Below are positions 32,174-41,363 of a DNA stretch of 64,000 bases, piece by piece. Below the pieces are notes generated by a model. It was not told where the DNA came from, ran no database searches, and saw only the letters and a program-made list of their open reading frames with translations. Within the stretch, counting starts at the first letter, position 1; each line of letters begins with the position of its first letter. Origin of the DNA: Dyella silvae (GTDB lineage Bacteria > Pseudomonadota > Gammaproteobacteria > Xanthomonadales > Rhodanobacteraceae); contig NZ_JAPJBQ010000002.1 of assembly GCF_026421305.1 (NCBI RefSeq), positions 620,001-684,000 of the forward strand, written 5' to 3'. Made by a program: the position numbers and the translations under genes.

Positions 32174-33103
32174 ATGCGAATTCTGGTGATTGGTGCGGGT
32201 GCCACCGGTGGCTACTTCGGCGGGCGTTTGCTTGAAAGCGGACAAGACGTCACCTTCCTCGTGCGTACCGGTCGCGCAGCGCAGCTGGCGCAGCACGGCC
32301 TGCAGATTCGCAGTGGGTTAGGCGATGTCTCGCTGCCGTCGCCGCCCATGATTCAGGCGAGTGAGTTGCGCGAGCCGTTTGACCTGGTGCTGCTTAGCTG
32401 CAAGGCGTATCACCTGCCGCAGGTGATCGACGACATGGCACCGGCGATTGGGCCGCAAACCACCATTCTGCCGATCCTCAACGGCATGCGGCATCTGGAT
32501 CTGCTCGACGAACGATTCGGTGCGGATCGTGTACTGGGTGGCCAGTGCGTAATCGCAGCCACGTTGGATGCGCAAGGCACCGTGCGGCATCTGAATCAGT
32601 CTCACAGCCTTACGTTTGGCGAGCGGGATGGCGTGGTTTCCGCTCGCGTCGAGCGCGTGCTCAATGCCATGTCGAAGGCGAAGTTCGAGCCGCGCCTGAG
32701 CACCACCATCCTGCAAGATATGTGGGACAAGTGGGTATTTCTTGCCTCGCTGGCAGGTATGACATGCCTGATGCGCGCGCCGGTGGGCGACATCATGGCG
32801 GCGCCGGGTGGCGAAGAAGCAACGCTGCATTTGCTCGATGATTGCCGTCGCGTGGCAGAGCACAACGGACACTTGCCTGCTGAGGCGGTGCTTGCTCGTG
32901 CGCGCAGTGTGTTGACCGACGCAGGCTCCTCGTTGAGCGCATCGATGATGCGCGATCTGGAGCAGGGCGGTCAGATCGAGGCGGATCATGTCGTGGGCGA
33001 TCTGCTTGCGCGTGCCGGAGCGCTGTCGCCTGAGCTGCTGATGCTGCGCACCGCATATACGCACTTGAAGGCGTATGAGGCTCGTCGATCACGCGGAAAG
33101 TGA
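32174..33103 (+). CDS. panE: Ketopantoate reductase (2-dehydropantoate 2-reductase)
   Basis: 309 residues. NADPH-binding GAGATGGYFGG at the N-terminus, catalytic Lys in LLSCKAYHL, Asn in PILNGMRHLD, the second Lys/Asn in MWDKWVFLASLAGM, and SLSASMMRDLEQGGQIEADHVVGDLL with the conserved Ser and Glu. These match PanE/ApbA, which reduces ketopantoate to pantoate for coenzyme A synthesis. Several paralogues exist in many genomes and panB/panC are not nearby, so another 2-keto acid is possible. Convergent with the patatin gene, only 13 bp apart. Confidence 0.88.
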   Translation: MRILVIGAGATGGYFGGRLLESGQDVTFLVRTGRAAQLAQHGLQIRSGLGDVSLPSPPMIQASELREPFDLVLLSCKAYHLPQVIDDMAPAIGPQTTILPILNGMRHLDLLDERFGADRVLGGQCVIAATLDAQGTVRHLNQSHSLTFGERDGVVSARVERVLNAMSKAKFEPRLSTTILQDMWDKWVFLASLAGMTCLMRAPVGDIMAAPGGEEATLHLLDDCRRVAEHNGHLPAEAVLARARSVLTDAGSSLSASMMRDLEQGGQIEADHVVGDLLARAGALSPELLMLRTAYTHLKAYEARRSRGK

Positions 33104-33116
33104 TCGACGTTGGTCC

Positions 33117-34358
33117 TCAGGGTTTTGCAGGCGTGATCACCGGGTCCTCTTGCGGGCAGGCGGGTGGCCCTGAGGGTGGCAGGCGATGTGCCATCAGGTT
33201 GCGGCGCAGGCCTTGTTCCGGCGTCACCCAGAGCTGGCCGCGTTCGGCGCAATCGGCTGCATAGTGGAACAGCGAAACCAGGTGTTTCCCGTCGAAGTCG
33301 ATAAAGCTGTTCATGGGGTAGTCGGCCGGGATCGAGGTGATCTTGAAATCGACGCCGTACTGCTGGGAAAACTCGACCGTATCGGCAATGGCTTCGCGGG
33401 TCTTGAAGACGAGGCCGGCACCAAAGCTGCTGGTCAGTACGGTGAGTGTCTTCACGGGTGTTGTTTTGGGGAACCGATGCACTTGGCCGTTGACGATCAT
33501 GTAGAGGTTGGCGCCTCGCAATGTCGACAACTGTCCGGGGCGTAGCACCGCAATCAGCGGCATGATGAATACGGGGGCGGTGACGCTGCCGTCGACGTGC
33601 AGTTCGTCGTAGTGGTGTTCACCGTCGTATACATGGATCAGTGTCGGCGGAAACATCCCCGGCACGCTCGCCGAAGCGATCAGCACATCACGAAATGTCT
33701 CGCGTGCGACTTCACCACCGCGGGCGGCGACGGCGCCGAGATTCCAGATCACCGTTTCCTGCTTATCGAGGTCGGTGGTGGCAACCAGCAGTCGTCGCCC
33801 TTTGGCGTCTTCGCGGGCGACGGCTTCAATCATCGCCGGCGTGACGAAGCCGTCCACCAGCTTGTAAAGCTTGCTGTGACCAACGCCCCGTGGAAACAGC
33901 AGGCGGGAGAACAGCGTGACTGGCGGCGGGCCCAACAGATTTGCCGTGCGATCCTCGCCTAATGCCTGGAGCATGGCGTCGTCCCAATCCGGACCCAGGT
34001 AGGCGAACGGTGCCAGCAGTGCGCCCACGCTCACACCGGTTACCAGCTCGTATTGCGGACGGTTATGGGCGCGGCTGAGTCCCGTCAGCGCGCCGACGCC
34101 GAAGGCGCCGCCCGCACCGCCGCCGGACAGCGCAAGGATATCGATGGAGCCGTCGGTGGCGGAGTCGCGAATGCCTTTGAAAAAACCGGGCGAGCGCTTG
34201 TCATACAGCTCCACGTCTGAGGCGAGCAGGCGCACCTGGGTGGTATAGCCTTCCGGCACGGCGCCGGAAATCAGGCGCGGTGGTGCGGGCTTGCGCGTCG
34301 CGACGCAGCCGCTGAGCGTCATCATCGCCAACAACAGCAGAATCGCCATCTGACGCAT
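33117..34358 (-). CDS. Patatin-like phospholipase lipoprotein
   Basis: 413 residues from the ATG at 34356-34358. Lipobox LSGC (C18). The patatin fold shows the oxyanion GGGAGGAFGVGAL, nucleophile Ser in TGVSVGALLAPF (G-x-S-x-G) and the Asp of the dyad in LHVDGSVTAPVF (DG-[SAG]). Expected to be a membrane-anchored lipid acyl hydrolase in the periplasm. About 20 residues of Lys/Pro-rich linker follow the lipid anchor. The N-terminal extension in frame beyond 34358 has no signal and was rejected. Confidence 0.88.
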   Translation of the reverse strand: MRQMAILLLLAMMTLSGCVATRKPAPPRLISGAVPEGYTTQVRLLASDVELYDKRSPGFFKGIRDSATDGSIDILALSGGGAGGAFGVGALTGLSRAHNRPQYELVTGVSVGALLAPFAYLGPDWDDAMLQALGEDRTANLLGPPPVTLFSRLLFPRGVGHSKLYKLVDGFVTPAMIEAVAREDAKGRRLLVATTDLDKQETVIWNLGAVAARGGEVARETFRDVLIASASVPGMFPPTLIHVYDGEHHYDELHVDGSVTAPVFIMPLIAVLRPGQLSTLRGANLYMIVNGQVHRFPKTTPVKTLTVLTSSFGAGLVFKTREAIADTVEFSQQYGVDFKITSIPADYPMNSFIDFDGKHLVSLFHYAADCAERGQLWVTPEQGLRRNLMAHRLPPSGPPACPQEDPVITPAKP

Positions 34359-34472
34359 CACTGATCTCCGTGGTGCGCGCGCCAATGAGCCCCCGGTTCG
34401 TTGACGGCGTGTGGATGCAAACGATGCGACACGCGGCTGGCAAGGGCAAGGGCATGGGCAAGGGCCCAAGAA

Positions 34473-34504
34473 AAAAGGCGCCGCGTTTGCGCGCGGCGCC
34501 TTTT
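34473..34504 (-). terminator. Intrinsic terminator of the M13 peptidase gene
   Basis: A 13-bp stem, AAAAGGCGCCGCG (34473-34485) with CGCGGCGCCTTTT (34492-34504), loop of six. On the minus strand the hairpin ends in a run of T (complement of A at 34471-34476). It lies 25 bp after the M13 stop. Confidence 0.9.
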
Positions 34505-34528
34505 CGTCAGTCACAGGTCAGCGCTGGC

Positions 34529-36655
34529 TCACCAGATCTTCACCTGCTTGTCACCCGAGCGGACCATGGTGTCGCCGGGCTTGCACTGGAACGCCGTAGC
34601 GAACGCTTCCATGTTGGAAGGCGCGCCCATCGCGCGCAGCGATGCCGGTGCGTGCGGGTCGGTGTTGAGGCGAAGCAGGGCTTCCTTCTCACGGATGCTG
34701 CCGCGCCACACGCGTGCCCAGTTGAGGAAGAAGCGCTGGTCCTGCGAGTAACCGTCGATCTTCTCGCCGGCTTCCTGCGGGTTCTTCTTGAGAGCAACCT
34801 GCAGTGCGTCGAACGCCACGTTGATGCCGCCCAGGTCGGCGATGTTTTCGCCCAGGGTCAGCTTGCCGTTGACGTGCGCATCCGGCTTGTCCTTGATCGG
34901 CGTGTAGTCGTTGAACTGCTGCACGAGCTTGTCGGTGCGTGCATCGAACTTCTGGCGATCGTCCTTCGTCCACCAGTTGGCGTTGTTGCCGTCGCCGTCG
35001 AACTGGCTGCCTTCGTCGTCGAAGCCGTGGCTGGCTTCATGGCCGATCACTGCACCGATACCGCCGTAGTTGATCGCGTCATCGCCGTTGGCATAGAAGA
35101 ACGGCGGCTGCAGGATCGCGGCCGGGAAGTTGATGGTGTTGTCGGTCGGGTTGTAATAGGCGTTGACCGTCTGCGGGGTCATGCCCCACTCGAGGCGGTC
35201 GGTCGGCTTGCCGATCTTGTTGAGGTCGTACTGGTAGTTGAACTTGGCGGCGGCCATCACGTTGCCGTAGTAGTCGCCCTGCTTGACGTCCAGGCCCGAC
35301 CAGTCACGCCACTTGTCCGGGTAGCCGATCTTCGGCAGGAAGGTGTTCCACTTGGCGATGGCCTTTTCCTTGGTGGCGTCGCTCATCCAGTCGAGGTTCT
35401 GGATGCGCACCTTCAGTGCGTCGCGCACGTTGTCCACCAGTTCCTTGGCGCGTGCCTTGGCTTCCGGGGTAAACACCTTGGCCACATACAGCTGGCCCAG
35501 CGCTTCGCCCATCGACTCGTTCACGCCGCCGAGCACGCGCTTCCAGCGCGGCTTCTGCTCCGGCTGACCGGCGAGGGTCTTGCCGTAGAAGTCGAACTTG
35601 TTGTCCTGGAAGGCCTTGCTGAGGAACGGCGAGGCGTCGTCGATGGTGTGGTAACGCAGGTAGGCCTGCCACTGGTCGATCGGCGCGCTGGCCAGCAGCT
35701 TGTCGAACTCGGCCATGAACTTCGGCTGCGACAGCGAGAAGCCCTTCTCGACGGTCACGCCCTGCGCCTTGAAGAAGTCATCCCAGCTGAAGTGCGGGGT
35801 GATCTTGTCGGCTTCCTTCACGGTCACGAAGTGGTACTGGTTTTCCGGCGTGCGCATTTCCACCGGAGCCAGCGAGGCCTTGGCCAGTTCGGTTTCGAAG
35901 GCCAGCACCTGATCCGCCTGCTTCTTGGCGTCGGCGTCGGACACGCCGGTCAGCACCAGTGCCTTGGTGATGTGATCGACGTAGGCGTCGCGGATCTCTT
36001 TGTATTTCGGATCGAGGTAGTAATCCTTGGTCGGCAGCCCCAGGCCCGCCTGCATGGTGAAGGCGATCTGCATCTTGGCGTCCTTGAAGTCGGCGCCCGA
36101 GCCGAACTGGAACACCTGCATGTCACCCTGCGCAAAGCTCTGGGTGAGGTAGCTGGCCACGTCCTTGCCGGTCTTCAGCGCAGCGATGGCGTCGAGCTTC
36201 GGCTTGATCGGCTCGAAGCCGGCCTTTTCGATGGCGGCGTCGTCCATGCCCGAGGCGTACAGGTAGCCGATCTTCTGCTCGATCGAACCCGCCTTGGCGC
36301 TGGCGGCGTCCTTGGCGGCGGCGTCGACGATCTCGTGCTGGGTGTTGAGGCTGTCGTCAGCCAGCTTGTCGAAGGCGCCCCAACGGGTGCGGTCGTTCGG
36401 GATCGGGTTGGCGGCCACCCACTTGGCGTTGACGAAACCGTTGAAGTCCTGGCATGCCTGGCCGGCGTCACCCAGTTCGGCCACATCGAACACGCTCTTG
36501 GGCGCGGCCGGAGCGGCGGCCGTGGTGCTGGCGGCGGCGGGTGCGGTGCTGCTGGCCGCCGGGGCCTTTTCGGCCTCTTCGTGCTTGCCGCAGGCGCTAA
36601 GCGACAGGGCGAGGCTCACGGCGAGCGCAATGGGCTTCATATAAGGCTTGGTCAT
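34529..36655 (-). CDS. M13 family metallopeptidase (PepO/neprilysin-like) lipoprotein
   Basis: 708 residues. Lipobox LSAC (C22), then an Ala/Pro/Thr linker to about residue 55. The N-terminal M13 domain begins CQDFNGFVNAKWVAANPIP. The C-terminal domain has NAYYNPTDNTINFPAAILQPP, IGAVIGHEASHGFDDEGSQFD (HExxH), and LGENIADLGGINVAFDAL (ExxxD, third zinc ligand), ending CKPGDTMVRSGDKQVKIW with the conserved C-terminal Trp. These match full-length PepO-type endopeptidases cutting peptides under about 5 kDa. GAGGGAG precedes the ATG. Its strong terminator and 500-bp divergent promoter region make it a single-gene unit. Confidence 0.95.
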   Translation of the reverse strand: MTKPYMKPIALAVSLALSLSACGKHEEAEKAPAASSTAPAAASTTAAAPAAPKSVFDVAELGDAGQACQDFNGFVNAKWVAANPIPNDRTRWGAFDKLADDSLNTQHEIVDAAAKDAASAKAGSIEQKIGYLYASGMDDAAIEKAGFEPIKPKLDAIAALKTGKDVASYLTQSFAQGDMQVFQFGSGADFKDAKMQIAFTMQAGLGLPTKDYYLDPKYKEIRDAYVDHITKALVLTGVSDADAKKQADQVLAFETELAKASLAPVEMRTPENQYHFVTVKEADKITPHFSWDDFFKAQGVTVEKGFSLSQPKFMAEFDKLLASAPIDQWQAYLRYHTIDDASPFLSKAFQDNKFDFYGKTLAGQPEQKPRWKRVLGGVNESMGEALGQLYVAKVFTPEAKARAKELVDNVRDALKVRIQNLDWMSDATKEKAIAKWNTFLPKIGYPDKWRDWSGLDVKQGDYYGNVMAAAKFNYQYDLNKIGKPTDRLEWGMTPQTVNAYYNPTDNTINFPAAILQPPFFYANGDDAINYGGIGAVIGHEASHGFDDEGSQFDGDGNNANWWTKDDRQKFDARTDKLVQQFNDYTPIKDKPDAHVNGKLTLGENIADLGGINVAFDALQVALKKNPQEAGEKIDGYSQDQRFFLNWARVWRGSIREKEALLRLNTDPHAPASLRAMGAPSNMEAFATAFQCKPGDTMVRSGDKQVKIW

Positions 36656-37064
36656 GGAACTCCCTCGGTTGGATCGATACCCGTCTCGGCGGGCGATGGT
36701 GGTGGCGACCACTGGGGTCCTGAGACTCCCCCGTATCGCGCGAACGACTCTGCAGGCTAGGCCGCAAGTCATGGTGCAGGTAGTGTCAAAGGTCAGGGGG
36801 AGCGCCGTCTATCAGAGTTTTTCGGCAGCGGTCACGGGCCTTCGCCGCGGCCGGTTTCGGCCGGGCGCGAGCCGTGGGCCGCAGGGCCGCACTCTATGGC
36901 CGGGCCGGTGAGTGAGCGGCCTTCGAGGACCGGCTGTGGAAGGCAGGGCGCTGTTGCGTACCATGGCGCTCGTGAGTCTGCTCAACGTGTTGCCTGCGCC
37001 ATTGCCGGCAAATGTTCTACGCATGTAACACACGCAAAATATCGCAGGAAAATACGGTGTTTTG
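36656..37064. other. Divergent intergenic region before M13 and phosphoesterase genes
   Basis: About 410 bp without a credible gene. It is GC-rich with several short GGCC/CCGG palindromes around 36838-36935 (CGGCCGG, GGCCGCAGGGCCGC) and becomes AT-richer after 37010. Promoters for the minus-strand M13 gene and the plus-strand phosphoesterase should be here. Only the Pho box at its right edge could be recognised. Confidence 0.5.
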
Positions 37065-37098
37065 CTGTTATTCGCTTGTCACCTTGACTGCCTATCGT
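37065..37098 (+). promoter_or_regulatory. Pho-box-like operator with -10 element
   Basis: CTGTTAT (37065-37071), four bases, then TTGTCAC (37076-37082), an 11-bp direct-repeat period with six of seven matches in each half to the PhoB site CTGTCAT-N4-CTGTCAC. TATCGT (37093-37098) lies 10 bp further, where the -10 of PhoB-dependent promoters is expected. The downstream gene encodes a phosphoesterase. Confidence 0.6.
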
Positions 37099-37153
37099 CC
37101 GCGCATTCAGCGCTTGAGGGGAAGCGCTTCACCGCGACCGAAGGGAGTCTTCC

Positions 37154-38809
37154 ATGCGAAACAAACTCGCAGTCTGTCTTGCCGCCTGTGTTCTAAGCGT
37201 TTCCGCCATTTCCCTCGCCCAGATTCCCGTCCACGCAGAAGATGCCTACTGGCACCACGGCGCTCACACGGCGACGCCGATCAAGCATCTGGTGGTGATC
37301 TTTCAGGAGAACGTGTCGTTCGATCATTACTTCGGCACGTATCCGAACGCCGCGAATGCCCCGGGTGAGCCGACGTTCTACGCACGTCCGTTCACGCCCA
37401 AGGTCAATGGCCTGAGCACAGCGCTGCTCGCCAATAATCCGAACAAAGCCAACAACGCCAATGGCACGGGTGCCATCAACCCGTTCCGCCTGTCGCGCGC
37501 GCAGGCCGCCACGGCGGACCAGGACCACGACTACGGTCCGGAGCAGCAGGCGTTCAACGGCGGCGCGATGGATCTGTTCCCCAAGTACACCGGTTCGGGT
37601 GAAACGCTGCCCGGCGCGCCTGCCGATGAGAATGGCAACGGGCAGGTGATGGGCTACTACGACGGCAACACCGTCACCGCGCTGTGGAACTACGCGCAGC
37701 GCTTCGCCATGAGTGACAACAGCTACAACACCACCTTCGGTCCTTCCACGCCCGGTGCGATCAACCTGATCTCGGGTCAGACCAACGGCGTGACGCAGAC
37801 GCTCAACGGCACGGCGAACGAAATCGCCGATGGCCAGGGTGGCCTTACCCTGATCAGCGATGCTGATCCGATCGGTGATGTGTGCTCGTCGCCGACCGGC
37901 AATCAGGTGCAGCTCGGCGGCCCGAACGTGGGCGATCTGCTGAACAAGTCAAACATCACCTGGGGCTTCTTTGAGGGCGGCTTTGACCTGACCCGGCAGA
38001 ACGCCAATGGCAGCACCGGTTGCAAGCGCACCACCAAGTCTGGCGTGACGCAGGTGACCAAGGCGGACTACATCCCTCACCATCAGCCGTTCCAGTACTA
38101 CGCGTCCACCGCCAACCCGACGCACGTGCGTCCGACGTCGGTAGCGATGATCGGCCATCAGGGTGATGCGGCGAACCACCAGTACGATCTCCATGATTTC
38201 TATGCGGCCGTTGAAGCGGGCAACTTCCCGTCGGTGAGCTTCCTCAAGGCGTCCGGTTACCAGGACGGTCACGCCGGTTACTCCGATCCGCTGGACGAGC
38301 AGCAATTCATCGTGCACGTGATGAACTTCCTGCAGCAGCGTCCGGAGTGGCGCGATACGGCGGTGGTCATCGCTTATGACGATTCCGATGGCTGGTACGA
38401 CCATCAGGCTGCGCCGCGTGCGAATGCTTCGAACACCATGGCCGACGCGCTCGATGGCCAGGGTGTATGTGCGGCGCACGGCACGCTGCCTGGCGTGAAC
38501 AGCAAGGGTCAGCCGGTGCAGGGTCGTTGCGGTTACGGTCCGCGTCTGCCGCTGCTGGTGATTTCGCCGTGGGCACGCAGCAACCATGTCGATCACACGG
38601 TGACCGACCAGTCGTCGGTAACGCGCTTCATCGAAGACAACTGGCTGCACAACGAGCGCCTCGGCGGCGGTTCCTTTGACGCCGTGGCCGGCACGTTGAA
38701 CAACCTGTTCGACTTCTATCAACCGCACCCGAATCACCGTCGCCTCTTCCTTGATGAGCAGACGGGCCAGCCGGTGAAGAAGTCGGGCGATCACGACTCG
38801 GACGACTGA
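37154..38809 (+). CDS. Exported phosphoesterase (phospholipase C / AcpA acid phosphatase family)
   Basis: 551 residues. Signal peptide at 1-28 (ending PVHA). PF04185-type phosphoesterase: HLVVIFQENVSFDHYFGTYP (Glu-Asn of the active site; family usual is ENRSFDHYFG), TTFGPSTPGAINLISGQ with the likely Ser nucleophile, and VIAYDDSDGWYDH with the Asp pair. In Francisella AcpA the equivalent residues hold a metal and form the phosphoryl-enzyme. It should release phosphate from phosphomonoesters or phospholipids outside the inner membrane. A Pho box lies about 70 bp upstream, which supports a phosphate-scavenging role. It ends at a strong terminator. Confidence 0.88.
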   Translation: MRNKLAVCLAACVLSVSAISLAQIPVHAEDAYWHHGAHTATPIKHLVVIFQENVSFDHYFGTYPNAANAPGEPTFYARPFTPKVNGLSTALLANNPNKANNANGTGAINPFRLSRAQAATADQDHDYGPEQQAFNGGAMDLFPKYTGSGETLPGAPADENGNGQVMGYYDGNTVTALWNYAQRFAMSDNSYNTTFGPSTPGAINLISGQTNGVTQTLNGTANEIADGQGGLTLISDADPIGDVCSSPTGNQVQLGGPNVGDLLNKSNITWGFFEGGFDLTRQNANGSTGCKRTTKSGVTQVTKADYIPHHQPFQYYASTANPTHVRPTSVAMIGHQGDAANHQYDLHDFYAAVEAGNFPSVSFLKASGYQDGHAGYSDPLDEQQFIVHVMNFLQQRPEWRDTAVVIAYDDSDGWYDHQAAPRANASNTMADALDGQGVCAAHGTLPGVNSKGQPVQGRCGYGPRLPLLVISPWARSNHVDHTVTDQSSVTRFIEDNWLHNERLGGGSFDAVAGTLNNLFDFYQPHPNHRRLFLDEQTGQPVKKSGDHDSDD

Positions 38810-38831
38810 GTCACCGTAAAGTGCTATCACG

Positions 38832-38865
38832 CGCCCCGGACAACGGTCCGGGGCGTTTCGTTTTG
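38832..38865 (+). terminator. Intrinsic terminator of the phosphoesterase gene
   Basis: CGCCCCGGAC (38832-38841) with GTCCGGGGCG (38846-38855), four-base loop, followed by TTTCGTTTT. Confidence 0.88.
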
Positions 38866-38897
38866 ATCATTTCGTTTCGATAGGGAGGTGACAGGCT

Positions 38898-40508
38898 TTG
38901 CATCCCTCGCGTCGTCGCTTTCTTCAGGGCATGAGTCTGCTGGCGGGTGCCAGTGCGCTGCGTGCCATAGGCGCGCCCATGGCCATGTCCATGGCGGCGG
39001 GCAAGAGTAAAGGTCTTTGCCAGCATGTCATTGCGGATCAGACCAGCATGCCGCGACTGCTGGATCCGTCGCGCCTTGCGCCTTTCGTCGATCCGTTGCC
39101 CGTTCCCGAAGTGCTGCGCGCCAAGGCGGGTGAAACGCTGCGCATTACCATGCGCGAAAGCGCGCAACGCCTGCATCGCGATTTGCCGCCCACACGCTTA
39201 TGGACGTACGGCAACACCATGCCCGGTCCCACCATCGAAGCGCGTAGCGGCGAAATCGCGCATGTCGAGTGGATCAATCGCCTGCCGCAGCATCATTTTC
39301 TCCCCATCGATCACCATATCTGCGGTGCCGAGGCGGATCAGCCGGAAGTGCGTGGCGTGGTGCATGTGCATGGCGCGCGCGTTCCCGCGGCCGATGATGG
39401 TTATCCCACCAACTGGACGGTGCCGGCGCAGTCGCGCCGGCAAACGTATCCCAACAAGCAGGATGCGGCGCCCCTGTGGTACCACGACCACACCATGGGC
39501 ATCGAACGTTTGAATCTCTATGCCGGCCTGTTCGGCATGTACCTGTTGCGTGATGAGCACGAGCTGTCGCTGGGTTTGCCTGACGGCGAGCACGAGCTGC
39601 CATTGGTGCTGTGCGATCGCTTACTGACTGAGGACGGCCAGCTCTACTACCCAGTGTCAGGTATCAGTGATGCGCCGTGGGTGCCTGAAGTGTTTGGCAA
39701 CGCAATGCTGGTCAATGGTGCCTTGCTGCCGCGACTTGATGTGCAGGCGCGCCGTTATCGTTTTCGCGTGCTCAATGCCGCTAATGGGCGTTTCTTTCGT
39801 CTGAGCTTGCGCGGGAAACGGCCGTTCCTGCAGATCGGTAGTGACCAAGGGTTGCTGGCGGCGCCGGTCACGCAGACCAGTCTGTTCCTGGCGCCCGGTG
39901 AACGGGCGGATCTGGTGATCGACTTTGCGGAACTGGCGGGTGGCGAGATTGAGTTGTTCAACGATGCCTTGCCGCTGATGCAGTTCCATGTGGCGGCGGG
40001 CAAAGTCAACGATACGAGCCGCGTGCCATCGGTGTTGCGCGATGTGCCGCGCATGCCGGAGTCAAAAGCGACCCATACGCGCGTGCTTTCCATCGACGAA
40101 TATACCGATTGCGTGCAGCAACCCATGCTCATGCTGCTGGATGGCAAGCACTGGCATGACCCGGTGAGCGAAAAGCCGCGTTTGGGTAGCACTGAGATAT
40201 GGAGTCTGGTGAACCTCACCAGCGACACGCACCCCATCCATCTGCATCTGGTGCGTTTTCAGATTCTCGACCGGCGGCCCTTCGACGTTGATCAGTACCT
40301 GGCGTCCAAGACCCTTCGTTACACCGGCCCGGCGCAACCGCCTCCGCCGCACGAAGCGGGGTGGAAAGACACAGCCCAGGTGTATCCCGGCATGGTAACG
40401 CGCTACATCATCACGTTCGAAGGCTATACCGGACGTTATGTGTGGCATTGCCATCTGCTGGAGCACGCGTCGAACGAGATGATGCGGCCGTTCGAGGTGG
40501 TGGCGTAA
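38898..40508 (+). CDS. Tat-exported multicopper oxidase (CotA/bilirubin-oxidase-like)
   Basis: 536 residues. The start is TTG with GGGAGGTG 8 bp upstream. A twin-arginine signal, SRRRFLQGMSLLAGASAL, shows export of a folded, copper-loaded protein. Copper ligands are visible in four motifs: VVHVHGARV, LWYHDHTMGI, DTHPIHLHLVRF (HPxHLH, type 1/3) and YVWHCHLLEHASNEMM (HCHxxxHxxxxM, type 1). These match three-domain oxidases that oxidise phenols, bilirubin, Mn(II) or Cu(I). The Met axial ligand suggests moderate potential. The specific substrate is unknown. It stands alone between a terminator and a GTGAGAA-type repeat. Confidence 0.92.
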   Translation: MHPSRRRFLQGMSLLAGASALRAIGAPMAMSMAAGKSKGLCQHVIADQTSMPRLLDPSRLAPFVDPLPVPEVLRAKAGETLRITMRESAQRLHRDLPPTRLWTYGNTMPGPTIEARSGEIAHVEWINRLPQHHFLPIDHHICGAEADQPEVRGVVHVHGARVPAADDGYPTNWTVPAQSRRQTYPNKQDAAPLWYHDHTMGIERLNLYAGLFGMYLLRDEHELSLGLPDGEHELPLVLCDRLLTEDGQLYYPVSGISDAPWVPEVFGNAMLVNGALLPRLDVQARRYRFRVLNAANGRFFRLSLRGKRPFLQIGSDQGLLAAPVTQTSLFLAPGERADLVIDFAELAGGEIELFNDALPLMQFHVAAGKVNDTSRVPSVLRDVPRMPESKATHTRVLSIDEYTDCVQQPMLMLLDGKHWHDPVSEKPRLGSTEIWSLVNLTSDTHPIHLHLVRFQILDRRPFDVDQYLASKTLRYTGPAQPPPPHEAGWKDTAQVYPGMVTRYIITFEGYTGRYVWHCHLLEHASNEMMRPFEVVA

Positions 40509-40520
40509 GGCGAAGAGATA

Positions 40521-40565
40521 GGAGTGAGAAGTGAGGAGCGAGAGAGTGCCTTCTCTCCGCTCTTC
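40521..40565. repeat. GTGAGAA-type intergenic repeat, copy 2 (degenerate)
   Basis: GGAGTGAGAAGTGAGGAGCG followed by AGAGAG and, after a short gap, TTCTCTCCGCTCTTC. It shares the words GAGTGAGAA, AAGTGAG and GCGAGAG with copies at 1072-1150 and 53774-53853, but its right arm is decayed. It lies between the convergent multicopper oxidase and DUF502 genes and may act as a terminator. Confidence 0.6.
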
Positions 40566-40577
40566 AACGGTGTAGCT

Positions 40578-41252
40578 TCATTCGGTGCCCGCAGATGCGC
40601 CGCGAAGGGCGGCGGGCGAAGCCGGCAAGGTATCCGGCGCCACCGCGCCACCTGAAATGATGAAAGCCATGGCCTGGTCCATGGTCCAGTCGGTGGGGGT
40701 GAGTTCGTCCACCGCGACGACTTCCAGATAGCCGCCAGTCGGGTTGGGCGTGGTGGGGATGTAGACGGCGGCCATCTCGCGGCCGGTGCCTTCTTCCATC
40801 ATCACGCGCGTGACGAAACCAACCACCTTCATGCCCTTGCGCGGGAAATCGATCAGCACCACGCGCTGCACACCAGAGGGCTTCTGCTGCAGCACGGCCA
40901 TCAACTTCTTGGTGCCGCCATAGATGGTCTGCACCAGCGGGATACGCGCCAGCAGCGCGTCAAAGCCATCGATAAGGCGCTGGCCGATCACGCGATTGGC
41001 GAGCCAGCCCAGCAGATACAGCACGCCCAGCGTCAGCAGCAGAGCGAGCACGAAGGTGATCCATGCATTGTTGAGCGCCATGCCTGCCCACGGGGAGGCG
41101 GATGACAGTGTGGTCAGCAAGGCCGAGGCCAGCGGCGTACCGATGCCGGCGAGCATGCTCAGCACAAACTTGAACACCACCCACGTTACCCACAACGGAA
41201 TAAACGTAAGCAGGCCGGTGAACAGATAACGCTTGATACGCAGACGTTTCAT
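40578..41252 (-). CDS. DUF502 family membrane protein
   Basis: 224 residues with two N-terminal transmembrane segments (YLFTGLLTFIPLWVTWVVFK and ITFVLALLLTLGVLYLLGWL) and a soluble part. DUF502 signatures are RIPLVQTIYGGTKKLMAVL, VVLIDFPRKGMKVVGFVT and AAVYIPTTPNPTGGYLEVV. The function of the family is unknown in bacteria. A plant homologue (LCV-like) is membrane-linked. The gene is alone on its strand, so context gives no clue. Confidence 0.9.
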   Translation of the reverse strand: MKRLRIKRYLFTGLLTFIPLWVTWVVFKFVLSMLAGIGTPLASALLTTLSSASPWAGMALNNAWITFVLALLLTLGVLYLLGWLANRVIGQRLIDGFDALLARIPLVQTIYGGTKKLMAVLQQKPSGVQRVVLIDFPRKGMKVVGFVTRVMMEEGTGREMAAVYIPTTPNPTGGYLEVVAVDELTPTDWTMDQAMAFIISGGAVAPDTLPASPAALRGASAGTE

Positions 41253-41363
41253 GGGGGATGCCGGGGCAGAGGATGGGGCATTGTCCCACGGGGACTAGCT
41301 TCGCGTCGTACGCGATATGCCGCCTGCTAGGTTCCTTCGATGGCTTGCGCCGCGCGTCAGCAG

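Noticed and set aside
34435-34466. GGGCAAGGGCATGGGCAAGGGC short direct repeats
   Set aside because: Only about two and a half six-base units in a gene gap; too small to call an element.
34370-36760. 796-codon open frame on the + strand opposite the M13 peptidase
   Set aside because: The M13 gene has the full zinc site, lipobox, ribosome site and terminator. The opposite frame is a compositional shadow.
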